In this document: in pieces, positions 1 through 12,836 of the stretch
Position numbering within the stretch: position 1 is the first letter of the stretch
How the letters are laid out: every line of letters begins with the position of its first letter
Source of the DNA: Brachynemurus nebulosus
Lineage: Eukaryota; Arthropoda; Insecta; Neuroptera; Myrmeleontidae
Assembly (NCBI GenBank): GCA_035578155.1
Contig: JAPWDM010000048.1
Location: forward strand, 512,501-576,500
Reading direction: 5' to 3'
DNA: 64,000 bases
The notes under the pieces: generated by a model
The model's input: the letters and a program-made list of their open reading frames with translations, nothing else
Told to the model about the DNA's origin: nothing
Databases searched by the model: none
Translations under genes and position numbers: made by a program

Positions 1-690
1 CATAAATGTATAACACAGTGCATAATATTTATATTATATGAACGTATTTATTTATTTAAACATAAATGAAAAACTGACATTCAAATTAGATTTTTAAGCT
101 CTTTAAAATGACAAAAGCCAACAATTCAGGAATATTTCGAATACACTGTAAGATACAAGTTTGTAGTTTGGTCAAATAAATTACTACACCTCCAAAAAAA
201 GAGTTATTTGATTCAAAAAACAAAAAAATAATTAAATAAATAAATATTTTTGTCAGGATAATATATTCTTAAAGCGGGTTGTCAAAAAAACGTAAACTGC
301 ATAAAAAAACAATAATTACCAGCTACATTAATTACTTTTCACTAAAATCACTTAAGTGTTAGTATGAGAGAAAAACCAGAATATGATTTTCTAACTAATT
401 TTTGAAGAAATGTTTTACCCCTTGAATATGCAGTTTGGAACGTGTAACTCTAATAAGATTGTTACTTTATTAAATACTGCACATACAATGTTAAAATGAA
501 CAAAATCACAAAGAGGCACTTCCGTAACATTTCTTGTCAGTGTAAAAAATGGAGTAAAAAACTTTAGCTACTGACTACGAAATTCTGATTTAATGCGTGT
601 CTAACATGTACTTGGCGAATCTTTTTCATTATTTAAGGTTCCAATTCTGTATTAAGATTTAAGAAATATGTTCCCGTTTAAAACGGTTTT
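1..690. other. No feature seen
   Basis: AT-rich, short frames only, no repeat shared with the rest of the window that I could find. Confidence 0.5.
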
Positions 691-805
691 ATGGCTACTA
701 ATGCTAGAAATAACACACTGTGGAAAAGAACAGAAAAAAATCACATAAGTTTTGAACCATTACCCTATATAAGCAGGTTTCCAAGAAAAAGTAATTTTTA
801 TAACT

Positions 806-848
806 GGAAATTCCCTATGTTATGTAGGATGCTGCGGCAGGGATATTT
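806..848 (+). repeat. Repeat family Z, copy at 0.8 kb
   Basis: GGAAATTCCCTATGTTATGT, then GGATGCTGCGGCAGGGATAT. It lies in an otherwise anonymous 73-codon frame and shows that this frame is repeat-derived. Confidence 0.65.
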
Positions 849-1304
849 TTTTCTTAAATTTATTATTTTAAATCTTTTATTCTTTATTTGCTTATATTTA
901 TTACTAAATTAAAGGTATATAATTTTATTATTCTGGTATTATTAATGTCAAAAAAAAAAAAAAAAAAACTTCAGAAATGGAAACCAACATTGTAATAAAA
1001 GTCCACAATGATGATTACAATTTATTAAATTATATGAGCAAAAATTTCTTTTTCCATCATAATAGTAATTGTTACCTACAGAATGTCATATTTTTAAGGT
1101 GGATATACATCACGATATTCAAATTTTAACATTCTATTGAAATGTATTCAATGTAGGAAACATGCATTTTTTATTTGTTTATGTTTAAGTACGTACTATT
1201 GTATTATACTATGATATCATATTACTTACTGTATTAGCTTTCAGTAATGCCGCTGCCAGTAATACCTGTTCCTTACATATCAGAATGAATCCAACCATCT
1301 ACGC

Positions 1305-1392
1305 CAGGGATGGCGAATCTTTTTTGATGTCCGTGCCACAAAGTCATAAAAATTCTTTTTTAAATAGGTAACGTGCCACAATAAAATTTCAT
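1305..1392 (+). mobile_element. hAT-type terminus, fragment
   Basis: CAGGGATGGCGAATCTTTTT is a hAT-like 5' end; GTGCCACA occurs twice just inside (1332, 1374). No matching right end nearby, so treated as a fragment. Confidence 0.4.
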
Positions 1393-1539
1393 TCGAAATG
1401 TTGGCGTGGTGAAACTATACGTAAGTATAATTAGATACACAAATAAAAGCAATTTTTCTTTAAACAATTTTTTATTAATCAATGTTTTAGAAAAACCCTT
1501 TCTTAGCGAGCGTCTGCGACCCAATAAGCACCTACGGAG

Positions 1540-2110
1540 TCTGTGGTATGTGGATAGAGTTCGTACCTGGGATCTACTTTTTGGAGGTTTTAATATTTTA
1601 CCCCCACCCGCACCATTTTTAAGCTACAATTTCATGCTTTTTTGACGTTTTCGAAGTTTGTAGCACTCGCACAGGTGACCCAAATAAATTTAGAGAGCTG
1701 AAATTTTGTATTAGGATTGAGTTAGTATTAAGGGGGTGCCTTCGGGGGGTCTCAACTTTTAACCCTTACCTCCACCATTTTTATACCAAAAAGAACATGA
1801 TTTTTCGTGTTTTTTAACAGTTTTGTTCGGGTCAAAATCCCCCCAAATAAGCCTAGAGGGCTGAAATTTTGTGTATAGGTTAAGTTAATAGCCACCCACT
1901 GCTTTTTGAAGGTTTCAACTTTTAACCCTTACCCCCACGATTTTTACGCCAATATTTCTTTGATTTTTTTGCTTTTATTCTAACAGGTCTAGAGATTCTC
2001 TACGGAAACCTAGAGGGCTGAAATTTTGCATGTGTATTGAGTTAGTATCCAGCTAGTGCCTTTTAAGGATTTTACATTATTTTCCCCCCACTTTTCCCAT
2101 TTTTATATTG
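1540..2110 (+). repeat. Degenerate 170-190 bp tandem repeat, about 3.5 units
   Basis: Recurring order: AGAG(G/A)GCTGAAATTTTG, a TTGAGTTAGTAT-like run, a GTGCCTT/GGTTTCAACTTTTAACCC block, CCCCCAC, then ATTTTTA. Units near 1540, 1690, 1855 and 2010. Confidence 0.6.
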
Positions 2111-2540
2111 GAATTTAATGGTATAGTTAAATGTGTTCTAAACGCATTATTTTTATTCTAATACAAGTAGGCGAATAAAAAAAATTAACTTTCTTTTATA
2201 ACAAATGTAATACATAAGTATTAAGTAATTTAAAAATGTTATTAAAGTCACTGTTTATTTTTAAAGTAGGAATTTCGAATTCTTATTTATTTATAATATA
2301 GAAATTTTGGATTCTTTTGGAAAGGAAAAATATCTTCACAAAGACCTTCCAGTTTACTATTTAAGGTTCTTTTTTAATACTTAAAAATAAAACACAAAGG
2401 CAATTGGCGTATAAGCATGAGTAGGAATGCCCTTGTACGAATTATGTTGGCTTTTTTCCAGCTAACTGCTGTCGGTACAAAATTGAAATTTACTGAGGTT
2501 CAGCCCTTAAAAAGTTAAAACCTTTTTTTAACGCCCCGAT

Positions 2541-2683
2541 CAGCCGGACACTCATCATCAGTTTTGAAACCATCAAAATAACAAATCGCTTGTAGACTCA
2601 ATCACATTTCGCTTGTAGACATTCAATACCGAAGATAAAGGGAAAAATTCGACTTCCTTGATGGGACCCCGCTGTTCACGGCG
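2541..2683 (+). repeat. CATCATCAGTTTTGAAACC family, copy 1
   Basis: CCGGACACTCATCATCAG ... AAAAATTCGACTTCC ... CCCCGCTGTTCACGGCG. Homology with copy 2 (9239-9390, inverted) extends outward to about 2340 and 9590. Copy 3 is 30631-30776, next to a TA tract. Confidence 0.8.
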
Positions 2684-3575
2684 TTTTTTTAAATTAAACC
2701 GTATTTTGAAAAGAAAGAACTTAATCAGTTTAAAAACGTGAGAGGATGAAAGCACAAGATGTAAACAACACTCACAAAAAACTGATGCCTACGACTGAGG
2801 CGTTATTGACACAATTCTCGGAATATAAAACGGAAACGGATGAAACGCACATTAAACTATATCCTCGTCCTTCCGCGAAACGACTTGTGACAATAGTGTC
2901 ACTCTTTTCCGGGAATGACTTGTGAACAACAATGAAATGAATTTAATATAAGCATTTAAAATGAATGCAATTTTTTGTTTTTTGAACCCCCAAAATTTTG
3001 TTGCAGACCACCCAAAAATCTTTGCGGACCATCAGTGGTCCGCGGACCACTGGTTAAGAAACTATGTGATAGATCATCATAACGCAGATCATGTCGCACA
3101 AATGGGAAAGTATGAGCTATAGAAGAAGGATTATTATACGGCCCAAGCATTGCAAACTAATCTACTGCCTATAAATTATTCTACTGTTAACCAAGTTTCT
3201 ACAATTTTTCCAAGTTGATGTGGACAATAACTCTTGAAAAAGATGACCGCGACGAATAACTTGATTTTCGTTTTATTCTGAAGTAAACTGAATTTATTAA
3301 AGTTTATAAAGTTGCTTTTTATTAGATATTTTAAATATATTATTTTGTAAAGTTTAAAAGTGAAATTAAAGGATAAAATAGAAGCGTAAATTTTCCACTG
3401 CCACCACTTTATTAATTTTCGAATTTTTAACTTTTTCTTTTCGGAGTAACCTCTAACAAATATCATGTGTTATTTCATTGAGAAATTTTAAAATTTCAAT
3501 TAATATTATTTTTAAATAAGCTACGCTAACTGAATACCTATTCAGACAATTACCTTGCAATACGTATAATATTTT

Positions 3576-3605
3576 TAGTTACGTGGTCCTGAAAAACCAC
3601 GTAAC
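3576..3605. repeat. GTTACGTGGT hairpin and related boxes
   Basis: AGTTACGTGGT - 8 bases - ACCACGTAACT. Related TTACGTGGTC at 4191 and AACCACGTA at 4271 suggest remains of a small inverted-repeat element. Confidence 0.45.
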
Positions 3606-4792
3606 TTATGCAGTCACTCATTCGTCTTCATAAGTGATCATTAATTCCCTATACACATCGGTGGCGCTTTCCACTAAAAAAAGTTAGGCAGTGAGATATT
3701 TTTCATTCAAACGTACATTATCAGTGCACCACTAAATCGTTGTAGTATGTTTGCTTTTGAATTATTTTTAGTTAAAAAAATGAACGATCGTTTTTGGACG
3801 GATTTTGGTAGCAGCATGTGGTCTATCTTTGTGTCGTTATCTAATGATCTTTTACATCGACCTCCAGTAAGACATCGCTAGATGGCAATACTGACCATCT
3901 GTCAGAAATAATATTTTGACATAATTGAATGCAGTACCTCGTATCTCACAAAATTAGATAATTCTCGGTTACTTTAAAAGTTTTCATAATTACAGTGGAA
4001 GTAAAACTTATAAAGAATAAATTAATTCAATAATTCAATAAAAAAAATTAATAGAATTAGAATTTTTATTTTCTTTTAAGCATCCGCTTATACAAAAGAG
4101 TTTGGTTACAATTATCTTTCTTTTTTTATAAATTGGTACTATAATAATAATAAATTCGCCAAGTGCGTGACCGACACGCATTATCTCAGTTACGTGGTCA
4201 GTAGCTAATTTGTCACAATTTTAGGATCAAATGTAGGAAATTTAATAGTACGTATCGACGGCTTACTGCTAGAACCACGTATGTCGATTTTTCTCTGTTA
4301 CTACACTGAAAACTATACCTTGCAAACTTTTTGTAAAATAGTAATATTTTAGTTTGCAAAAACTAATTTTTTTAGCAAAATATGGAATGAATATTAAGAT
4401 TTCGTTTATGACATGTAATTGAAGTTCAATCTGATAAATTTCCCATATTGTTTTAGTCACTGGTGTAAAGTAAAAAAAATGACCTTGTATGAATAATAAT
4501 TTACTTTAACTGCTAGTAACACATATGTGTATTTTTTACTTTCTGTTTGTTTGTAATTGTTTTAATGTTTGATCAATCAATTTAAAATTGCACCAATTAC
4601 TAAGAAATAAATTTTTATAATTTTTTTTTTATATCATAAATATATTACATACATAAGTGTTTCATTTTTTTTTAAGCAAATTTTCGAATACTGTTTCATG
4701 ACCTTGTTTAGTATTGAATATACGGTTGATAAATTTTTTATCGTAAGTTCAATTATCAAACTATTACGTTTAAACTGGGTTTTATTGTTTAA

Positions 4793-4835
4793 CTAGCTGT
4801 CACACGCGGCTTCGCAAGCGTGAATTTCGTAACTT
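4793..4835 (+). repeat. Fragment of the same repeat class
   Basis: ACTAGCTGTCACACGCGGCT then TCGCAAGCGTGAATTTCG. Only the start is recognisable. Confidence 0.5.
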
Positions 4836-5526
4836 AGTAAATGTAATTCTTTTTAGGCAGTTTGCTAAAATATTTTGCTCCTATTTTCTTATTATAAGCT
4901 GAAATGATAGACTTTATTTATTGGTAGGCTCGCTCATCAATCCTCTTTATTTTTAATTTCTCCCGTTGGCTAGTTACTTAGGAACAATTGAAAATTTTCA
5001 AAAACTAATTGGTCACTTCTTCAAGCATATAATATAGATTAAAAATCTAAAGTAAGCCTATTAAGAAGGTGTCAATGAATTTGGTATAGAAGTAAAAAAA
5101 GTATGTTGATTTAAAATACTCAAATATTACATATTTTTAAAATACCTAATATTTTGTAGACTTTAAATAAGTATCCCCCTATTCCTATCGGAAAATTTAA
5201 ATCCCTACATCCCCTATAAGTCTGTTTGCCTTATATTTGAACATTTCCTAAAGAAACTGACTCATTGTTGGAGACGCTTGAACAGTAGGCGTTGAAAATG
5301 TAAAGATTGACCTCTACCCCATTTTTTTGCGTTTATTCCCTATTTTACTCTTTACATGGCTAGTTTTCCGAAAATGATGAATCATCTATTCATTAATTTA
5401 TTTTTAACCTCCTTTGACTATGCCCTCCAGTTGCGTGTATAGTTATCTTAACTGTGAGTAAAGCTACTTTAAATCAATTATTCCAAAACAAATCGGCCAA
5501 ATTTAGTTTCAAATCAGTTCTTTAAA

Positions 5527-5605
5527 GTGCTTCGCTTCGCTCGCCAAACAGTTCAAAATTCTGTAAAAGGTTAATTACATGTAATGCTTCGCTCCGCTCG
5601 CCAAA
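5527..5605 (+). repeat. GCTTCGCT(T/C)CGCTCGCC boxes
   Basis: GTGCTTCGCTTCGCTCGCCA at 5528 and ATGCTTCGCTCCGCTCGCCA at 5584; the inverted relative is at 15515-15541 (GAGCGAGCGAAGCGAAGCAC), a degenerate one near 15848. Repeat family with unknown ends. Confidence 0.5.
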
Positions 5606-6564
5606 AGACTCGGAAGTAACCATTAATAAATCTAATTTTCACACTCTGAGATCTCTCCATGGATTTCCATATTGATGGTTTTAAAATTAATTCAATTTTA
5701 GATCCTTCTCGGGATCCCAGAATTCTGGTGGACTTTTTAAAATTATGTTCAGTTTGTCCAAAATTAAACTTTACTACTATTCTTTTCTAAAGTGAAATTT
5801 TAGTAAAAGTTTTGAAATTAACTTTTAAATTCTTAAATATTATTTTTATCGCAACTCAGGCAATTTTTTGTTTTTCTTTCTTTTGTTTCCGTTTATTGTT
5901 AAAGGAGTATTTTTGATATATCAACTTTTGTTTTGAATATGTCAACCCCCATAAAGAATATTGTGATAATTTGAACTAAAAATGTTGTCGATGTTGAGAT
6001 GGTGGAGCACATAAGGAATAAATTTATAGTTTCACTGAAATCTGTCCCGTGGTTTTTGTGCCAGCCGTGCCCATAGTAAACCAAACTGATCATTTTATTA
6101 TATAAATTCTATGTAACTTCCAAAATATCAGTTTTAGGTATAAGAATATCTTATAGTAATAGATAGACTTTACATTTTTCTACATAATTATAATAAAAAA
6201 TTAGGTGATTCATTTGAAAAAAGAATGATTTGCACAATAAACAAAAAATATTAAAAAAAATGCTTTAGGTGACCACCCTGTATCAAGTCAAAAAGCTGAA
6301 ATGTCACTGTCACATAGATTATTAGTAACAACTTCCAGCAAATTGAAATTTACTGTCAAAAACACTTCAAATAACAACTTTGGTGTCAACTTCTGCTATA
6401 ACAGGAAATGGCACCAAGTTAAAAATATTTTAATTAAAATCTTCATAATTGAAAATATCTATAACCAAATTTTCAAAAATCTACTTTATTTAGAAGACCA
6501 TAAGCTTTTAATGAAGGTTTTATTTGAATCAGCCTGTACATAACCATTTGGGAGATCACACTAA

Positions 6565-6690
6565 AATGTGGCTAAGATTGATCGGGAGGTTAATATCTAT
6601 ATTCCCTATAAATTTCAACTCAATAACTTTAATAGTTTTTGAGTTAAATCGGTTCGTACAAACAGACAGACAAAAATTTATTTAAAGGTA
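6565..6690 (+). repeat. Repeat end with ACAGACAGACAAAAATTTAT
   Basis: GATTGATCGGGAGGTTAATA ... TTTTTGAGTTAAATCGGTTC then ACAAACAGACAGACA: the same kind of terminus as at 63.4 kb. Confidence 0.45.
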
Positions 6691-6955
6691 TATTTGGGAT
6701 ATATGTCGAATTTGCTAACTGAAAAACATACTAATACTTAAAAATTCGAAAATCACAGACAGACCCTTCTATTTTATTTATAGGTATTGATTACGAAATT
6801 GTGAATTTTTAAAATAATTTCGACGTTTTCATAAAAAAATATTGTTATTTTGTTGTATAGAACAAACAAGAAAATTGATTGTTATAGAAATAGATGCTAA
6901 ACAGCGTCTAAAATCATATATTGTTATAACTAGGGAGTCCAATCCATACATCTCA

Positions 6956-8730
6956 CAAGGAAAGGGCAAGAAGTCGAAAATTCAAAAAAATCTGAAATTT
7001 TGTCAGTATATAGAGGGTGGCTACCTAATAACATAAAAAATATCAGTTGCTGCTAAAAAACGTTTTTAAGGGGTGAACCACCCCCTCAAAGTTGGAACAC
7101 AAAAATTTAAAAATCGATGAAATTTTATTTATACGTACCTTAAAAAGTTCTAGTAACAAATATAACATTATTTTTTGCATTTTCACTTTTTTAAGGGTTG
7201 AAACCACCCTTCAACTGTGTACTTAAAAATTTAAAAATTGATGATATTTTGTTTTTTTATATACTATAGAGAGCTCTAATAATAAATGTAACATTACTTT
7301 TTGCATCTACAAATTTTTAGGGGTTGAAACTACCCCTTCATATGTGTACTTAAAAATTTATGAATTTATAATATTTTGTTTACATATACTATACAGAGCT
7401 TTAGTAATAAATATAATATTATTTTTTGCATCCACAAATTTTCAAAACACCCCCTCAAGTGCGTACCTAAAAATTTAAAAATTGGCGACATTGTGTTTAC
7501 ATAGAGACCTAACGATAAATATATTATAAATATATTCTTTCACACAGTTTTGGGGGTGAAAGACCTCCTCCAAATTGTAAACTAAAAATTTCAAAACTGG
7601 CAAAATTTTGTTTACATATACAACAAACACAATAATCTTACAATAAATATATTAATAACGTGTAAAATTAGCAATACAAATAGCTTTCAAATAGTGTACT
7701 AGATTACTGTATAGTACATGTAAACAAAATTTTGTCAATTTTTGTTTCTAATTTCTAATTTGGAAAGGATATTTCACCCCCATAAATGTATGGAGGCAAA
7801 AAAAAAATTATGAATCCATTTTTATGTGATATATGAATAAAATCTCGGAATTTTTAAATTTTCTAGTCGACAGCTGAAGGGGTGGTTTCACACTTTTAAA
7901 AATTTGTGGATATAAAAAATAATATTATATTTTTCTTTTTCGTTTTGACCGCTACCCAAAGTGATGAGGATTATTTTTCAACCCAAAAAAGAAAAATCAT
8001 CATTAAAATGTTGGCCCTAAAAAACATAAAGACAAAGTACAATTGTCATCAAAAATCCTCATCACTTTGGGTAGCGGTCAAAACGAAAAAGAAAATTATT
8101 CTTCAACCTAAAAAAGAAAAATCAATATTATATTTATTACTAAAATGCTTAATAGTGTATATAAATAAAATTTCGTCAATTTTAAATTTTGTAAGCACAC
8201 ACTTAAAGGGGTGGTTTCACCCCTTAAAAATGTGTGGATGCAAAAATAATGTTATATTTATTATTAGAATTTCGTATAATGTGTAAAAACAAAATATCAT
8301 AAATTTATAAATTTTTAATTACACACATGAAGCGGTGGTTTCAACCCCTGTAAAGATTTGTAGATGCAAAAAATAATGTTATATTTACTACTAGAGCTCT
8401 ATATAGTATATATAAACAAGATATCATCAATTTTTAAATTTTTGAGGGGTTACACAGTTGAGTTAAACAGTTGAGGGGTGGTTTCAACCCTTAAAAATGT
8501 GTAAATCCAAAAAATAATGTTATATTTGTTACTAGAACTTTTTAAGGTACGTATAAACAAAATTTCATCGATTTTTAAATTTTTGTGTTCCAATTTTGAG
8601 GGGGTGGTTCACCCCTTAAAAACGTTTTCTAGCAGCAACTGATATTTTTTATGCTATTAGGTAGCCACTCTCTACATACTGACAAATTTTCAGATTTTTT
8701 TGAATTTTCGACTTCTTGCCCTTTCCTTGT
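6956..8730. mobile_element. Foldback element with tandem-repeat arms
   Basis: Outer ends ACAAGGAAAGGGCAAG and its complement; all pairing blocks share one centre near 7842. Each arm is made of about five degenerate 110-130 bp units holding GGGGTGG(T/A)TTCACCCC, then AAAAATAATGTTATATTT and an AATTTTTAAATTTT run. The right arm is the inverted copy of the left. No protein-coding region. Confidence 0.75.
7931..8094. mobile_element. Small inverted-repeat insertion at the foldback centre
   Basis: About 43-bp inverted repeats (TTTTGACCGCTACCCAAAGT ... and complement) enclose about 75 bp. A related AACC(C/T)AAAAAAGAAAAATC segment occurs inside and again just outside the right end. Probably a MITE inserted near the symmetry centre. 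Confidence 0.65.
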
Positions 8731-9154
8731 CAGTTTTGCCGAATCTGTCCCAGTTTTTACTCTGTCGTTTCGGTTTCCTGACAGATTTTTTCTGGATGGC
8801 TATTTGATTCGGTTTTTTCAACTATCTATTTATTACCAGTATCATCATCTTATAGTCTACAGGTATACTAGTTTACATGAATGTAAAACTGAATTTTCGA
8901 GACTGATGTTTGTACTGGTCGGTCATATTCTTGAGACTAAGACTAACATTAATTTTCTGGCTACTTCTGTAAATGTTAGTTTAACGAAATTTTTTAGAAA
9001 ACGTTTTTTAGGTAATTTGATTTACAACTTTTACTTTATAACTTCTAGGCAATCTTACATAAATTACGAGTACCAAAAAAATTTACCTACACAAGTGTTA
9101 GTATCAGCTACAACTTGCACATGTGTTAGTAATTTAGTTGTAACTAAATTGTAA
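8651..9154 (+). other. 167-codon open frame, unrecognised
   Basis: The longest uninterrupted frame in the window. The first 26 or so codons lie in the right arm of the 7-8.7 kb foldback, so any gene would start later or be a chance extension. The rest (8731-9154) is T-rich on this strand, which lowers stop frequency. The peptide is hydrophobic/aromatic with a Cys pair (TTCTCV) near the end. I recognise no family, start context or splice signal. Confidence 0.2.
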
Positions 9155-9238
9155 ATGAATGAGAATGTTTGTTCCTCTGAAAAATTAGTAATGGCGGTAG
9201 TAGAATCGTTACTATTGATTCAACAAATTTCATAAAAA

Positions 9239-9590
9239 TGCCGTGAGCAGCGGGGCCCCATCACGGAAGTAGAATTTTTCGCTACATCTTCGGTATTTTC
9301 AAGATATCTAAATGTGATTGAAAGGACACAGGCGAATTGCCATTTTGGTGGTTTTAAATCTGATGATGAGTGTTCGACTGATTGGGGATTTTAAAAAAGG
9401 GTTTAAATTTTTAATGGCTGAATCTCAGTAAATTCCAATTTTATGTCGATGGCAGTTACATGGGAAAAAAACCGACACAATTCGTTTATCCGCCAACAGC
9501 CTCTATTTTTTATTGTTAAATATTAAAAAAGACCCTTAAACACTGAACTGGAAGGACATCTTGAGGACATTTTTTTTCGAACAAATCCAA
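9239..9590 (-). repeat. CATCATCAG family, inverted copy 2
   Basis: Reverse complement of 2340-2683 by eye: GCCGTGAGCAGCGGGGCCCC, then GATGATGAGTGTTCGACTGA, ACTGAACTGGAAGGACATC at the far end. With copy 1 it brackets 2.7-9.2 kb in inverted orientation. Confidence 0.7.
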
Positions 9591-9762
9591 AATTCCTATT
9601 TTACAAATAAAATAATGTTATCAATAACATTTTTTCAATTATTTACATTTGTATTGCATTTGCGATAAATTGGTTTCTTTAAATTTATACTGCCTACTGT
9701 ATTGTTATGAAAATAAATTACATTTAACCACATACATATATAACAACTCTATTGAATTCACA

Positions 9763-9773
9763 TATATATATAA

Positions 9774-9815
<42 letters not shown>
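9763..9815. repeat. TA microsatellite
   Basis: About 50 bp, one AAG interruption. Confidence 0.93.
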
Positions 9816-9819
<4 letters not shown>

Positions 9820-9859
9820 AAAAAAAATATTTTAAAAAGAAAAATCGATCTTTTTATTT

Positions 9860-12760
9860 ACATCCATCCTTAAAAAATAAATCAAACTAATTTTTTAATG
9901 TCATACTCTAAACTTGATTCGAATATAAAAATTCACATAAATTTATGTATAACTATTTAATATTATTAGCATTGTGTAATTTAAATATATGACTATGAGT
10001 AAAAATGTTAGTTTTTATTCATATGCCGATTTTTGCTAGCAAAAAGTAATATTTATGTTTGAAAAGTATTATCAAATGTTATAAAAAATTCCATTTACAA
10101 TTACGCTACACCATATATACTCGTAAATTTTACAAAAAATGTAACACTCTGTATATTTTTTTATCTGTACATTCTTTCGATGGTGAAATTTAATACCAGA
10201 ATACATATTACTCAGCTAAAAAAGAAAAATCGCTACCTACTTATGTTATAAACATCTAAGCATGTATTTTTTTTAAATACCTTATAAATACCCATGATTA
10301 CTTTATTATATCGCTAATCACGCGATATCGTGTGATAAAATATATAAGAATTTACTCACTTAATGTAAAAATATTTGATCATCAACAATTAAATAAAAAC
10401 GAATTTTTTAAAATATATAGTAATATAATATTTTGCATATATACAGTACTCTGTTAAAAATACGGGTTTCTACACCGTTAAAAAACATATTTTTTACAAT
10501 ATCAATATATTGTAAAAAAATCATATTTCTTAATATTTTTAAAACTGAATATGTAATATTAATAATTTAAAACAGTTTTGAAACATTAATTTCTCCTCAT
10601 TATATTTTTTGGGTCTTAAATTAATAGCACAATGTTCCATATATTTTCCCATAAAATTTCTTTCCCATATTTTATATCTACTTAAACAATGTATCTGCTT
10701 TTGCTAAATTTATTACTTGTTAGTTTAATTATTAACAAGTAGTTAAATATACCTATAGATATTAAATGACCTCTAGTTTTTGTAAACGACTGTATTTAAA
10801 TTATTTTTATTTATCTTAAATAAAAAAATTTCGTTATCAGCGATTAATTGTGTGTGTTTTGTGTTAAGATTAAGATTTAAAGTTAAGTATAGTTACTATA
10901 CATGCAAATATGCAAATATTTTTATACATCAAATTTATTACCAAATAAAAATTTGATTGTAAAAAAAAAAATAGGGAAATTTTTTCAGCAATTATAAATT
11001 CTATCAAGAATAGAATTGTTGATATATACGCGTGAACCTATTCATTTAACATAAAATGTTCGGCCATTGATAAAACTAGTATATTTTTTATAAACATTTT
11101 TATAGGAAAAAAAAATTAATGTTGCGTTAACCCTTCTACTCCTAAATAAAAGCAATCATGCAGTTCAGGGGCAAATAAGAACATTATTCACCTATATTGG
11201 GTAATTTAGGTAATATATCTACTTAATAAATTTCTAACACTGACTGACTGACTGACAGACAACGCACAACCTAAACCGTTGGATTTAAAAGAATGAAATT
11301 TTGCATAGGAGTTCCCTATGTGACGTAGGTGAGCACTAAGAAAGGATTTTTGAACATTCGTCCCCTAAATGGGTTTAATAGGGAATGAAAATTTATATGT
11401 AAATGCGGTAATTTTGAAGTTAGTGATATTAAAAATATGTTACTCTATTAAAATAAATATTTAATGAATCATTAACTTTGACCGATAGACAACGGACAAC
11501 CTCAACTGTTGAGTTTAGAGGAACCAAATTAAACACAGGACTTATGAAAATTAGCGTTTAGGCTTTTATTTATAAATAAAAGTTAGTTGTTTCTGGAAAT
11601 TTATTCCCTAGGGCGTTAAAACAGAAAATGAAATTTCATATGGGAAGTTCATCGTGGATATTGATTTAGGCTTTTGAAAAACATTAAAAGTGAGCAGAAA
11701 GTGAGTACCTAATAAAGAGATATTGTCGATGGGTAATCCCATTGGGTATACGGCTAGTATGTAATATTTTAATAAAAATCTTTAAAGGTGGAAAGATAAA
11801 TAAAATCAAAATCCGAAAAAATGCATGCTTAATTTTTAATACAGGATTGGTATTTAAACAAATACCGGGTGTTTCAAGCAACTAAGAACGTATAAATTTT
11901 AACACAGGGAAAATTTGTTATGTTCAAGGGGTGTTGTGTTTTATCATTATTAAATATTTAGCAAAATTCTTAAATATTATCGCGTCAAAATAATGTTTAG
12001 AAGTCATTAAAAGACAATAGCAGTAAAAACACCTAAGAAATTATCAGTTACAGACAAATATTTTTCTAAGCAAACGAATTGAAAATTATTTGTAAGCTGA
12101 CACCACCATAGATAAATACGTATACAGGGTGGAAACCAAATAACTCTAATAGTTTAAAAAGCGACTCAAAGCCTTCCTGTAGATAACTTGTATTCAGTTA
12201 ATTAACCCTTTCCTGTTTGACAGTTTTACATCATTACTGTTCAAACGATACTTCAAATTAACAAATCATTAATAATATGGATAAATATTTATTGGTAAGA
12301 ATTATATAGTTTGCACATGTGTTCTATTGTGCTAGGATATCAATAGGACAATGCAATTTAATTGCCTATATTCAGGGGCACGTAAGAACATTACATATAT
12401 TGGGTAATTTCGAAAATGAATGAAAGCGGCACACTAAATGTACGTTCAATATTTTAATAAAAATATTGAACGTATCTAATAAAACCCCTCTCCATTCGTC
12501 ATTTTCATGTTAGAATTTCTTAAACACATTTTTTTGTGTGTGTGTGTTACATGTTTTAACCATTGCTAGCTAACAATATTCACCACAGTGTCTACCCAAA
12601 ATATGAGAATCCCCCAAATTGATGAATTACTAAAATTGTTTAAGAACAGTTGTATGTATGTAAGAAATAATAAAACGCACATTATTTTAAAATATTTTAT
12701 TAAATAATTAACTTTGGTATACAGCTGTTGTAAAAGTTACACTATGGGTTTAGTTTACAA
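9860..12760. other. AT-rich, few features
   Basis: Besides the 11.2-11.8 kb repeat it has TACAGGGTGGAAACCAAATA at 12122, a CAGGGTG-type repeat end, and ACCGGGTGTTTCAAGC at 11864. No coding signal. Confidence 0.4.
11220..11760 (+). repeat. Interspersed repeat with GACTGACTGACAGACA start
   Basis: Two similar units (about 11241 and 11478: GACAAC(G)CACAACCT ... CCGTTGGATTTA / ACTGTTGAGTTTA), then AAATTTTGCATAGGAGTTCC. Related to 31612-31870 (CACAGGAGTTCCGTGTGTAA). Confidence 0.5.
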
Positions 12761-12836
12761 CTCATAAAATGTTAAGAGTTTATTTTAAAGCCTCCTATAG
12801 GGTCGTAAATATAACCCTTTACCCGCAATTTTTTCA

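Larger units (their letters stand above)
2690..6560. other. Mostly anonymous AT-rich DNA
   Basis: Apart from the entries listed inside it there is a hAT-like scrap with a GTGGTCCGCGGACCAC palindrome at 3033-3048. The short minus-strand frames at 2956-3150 and 5899-6093 have no recognisable protein character. Confidence 0.4.
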
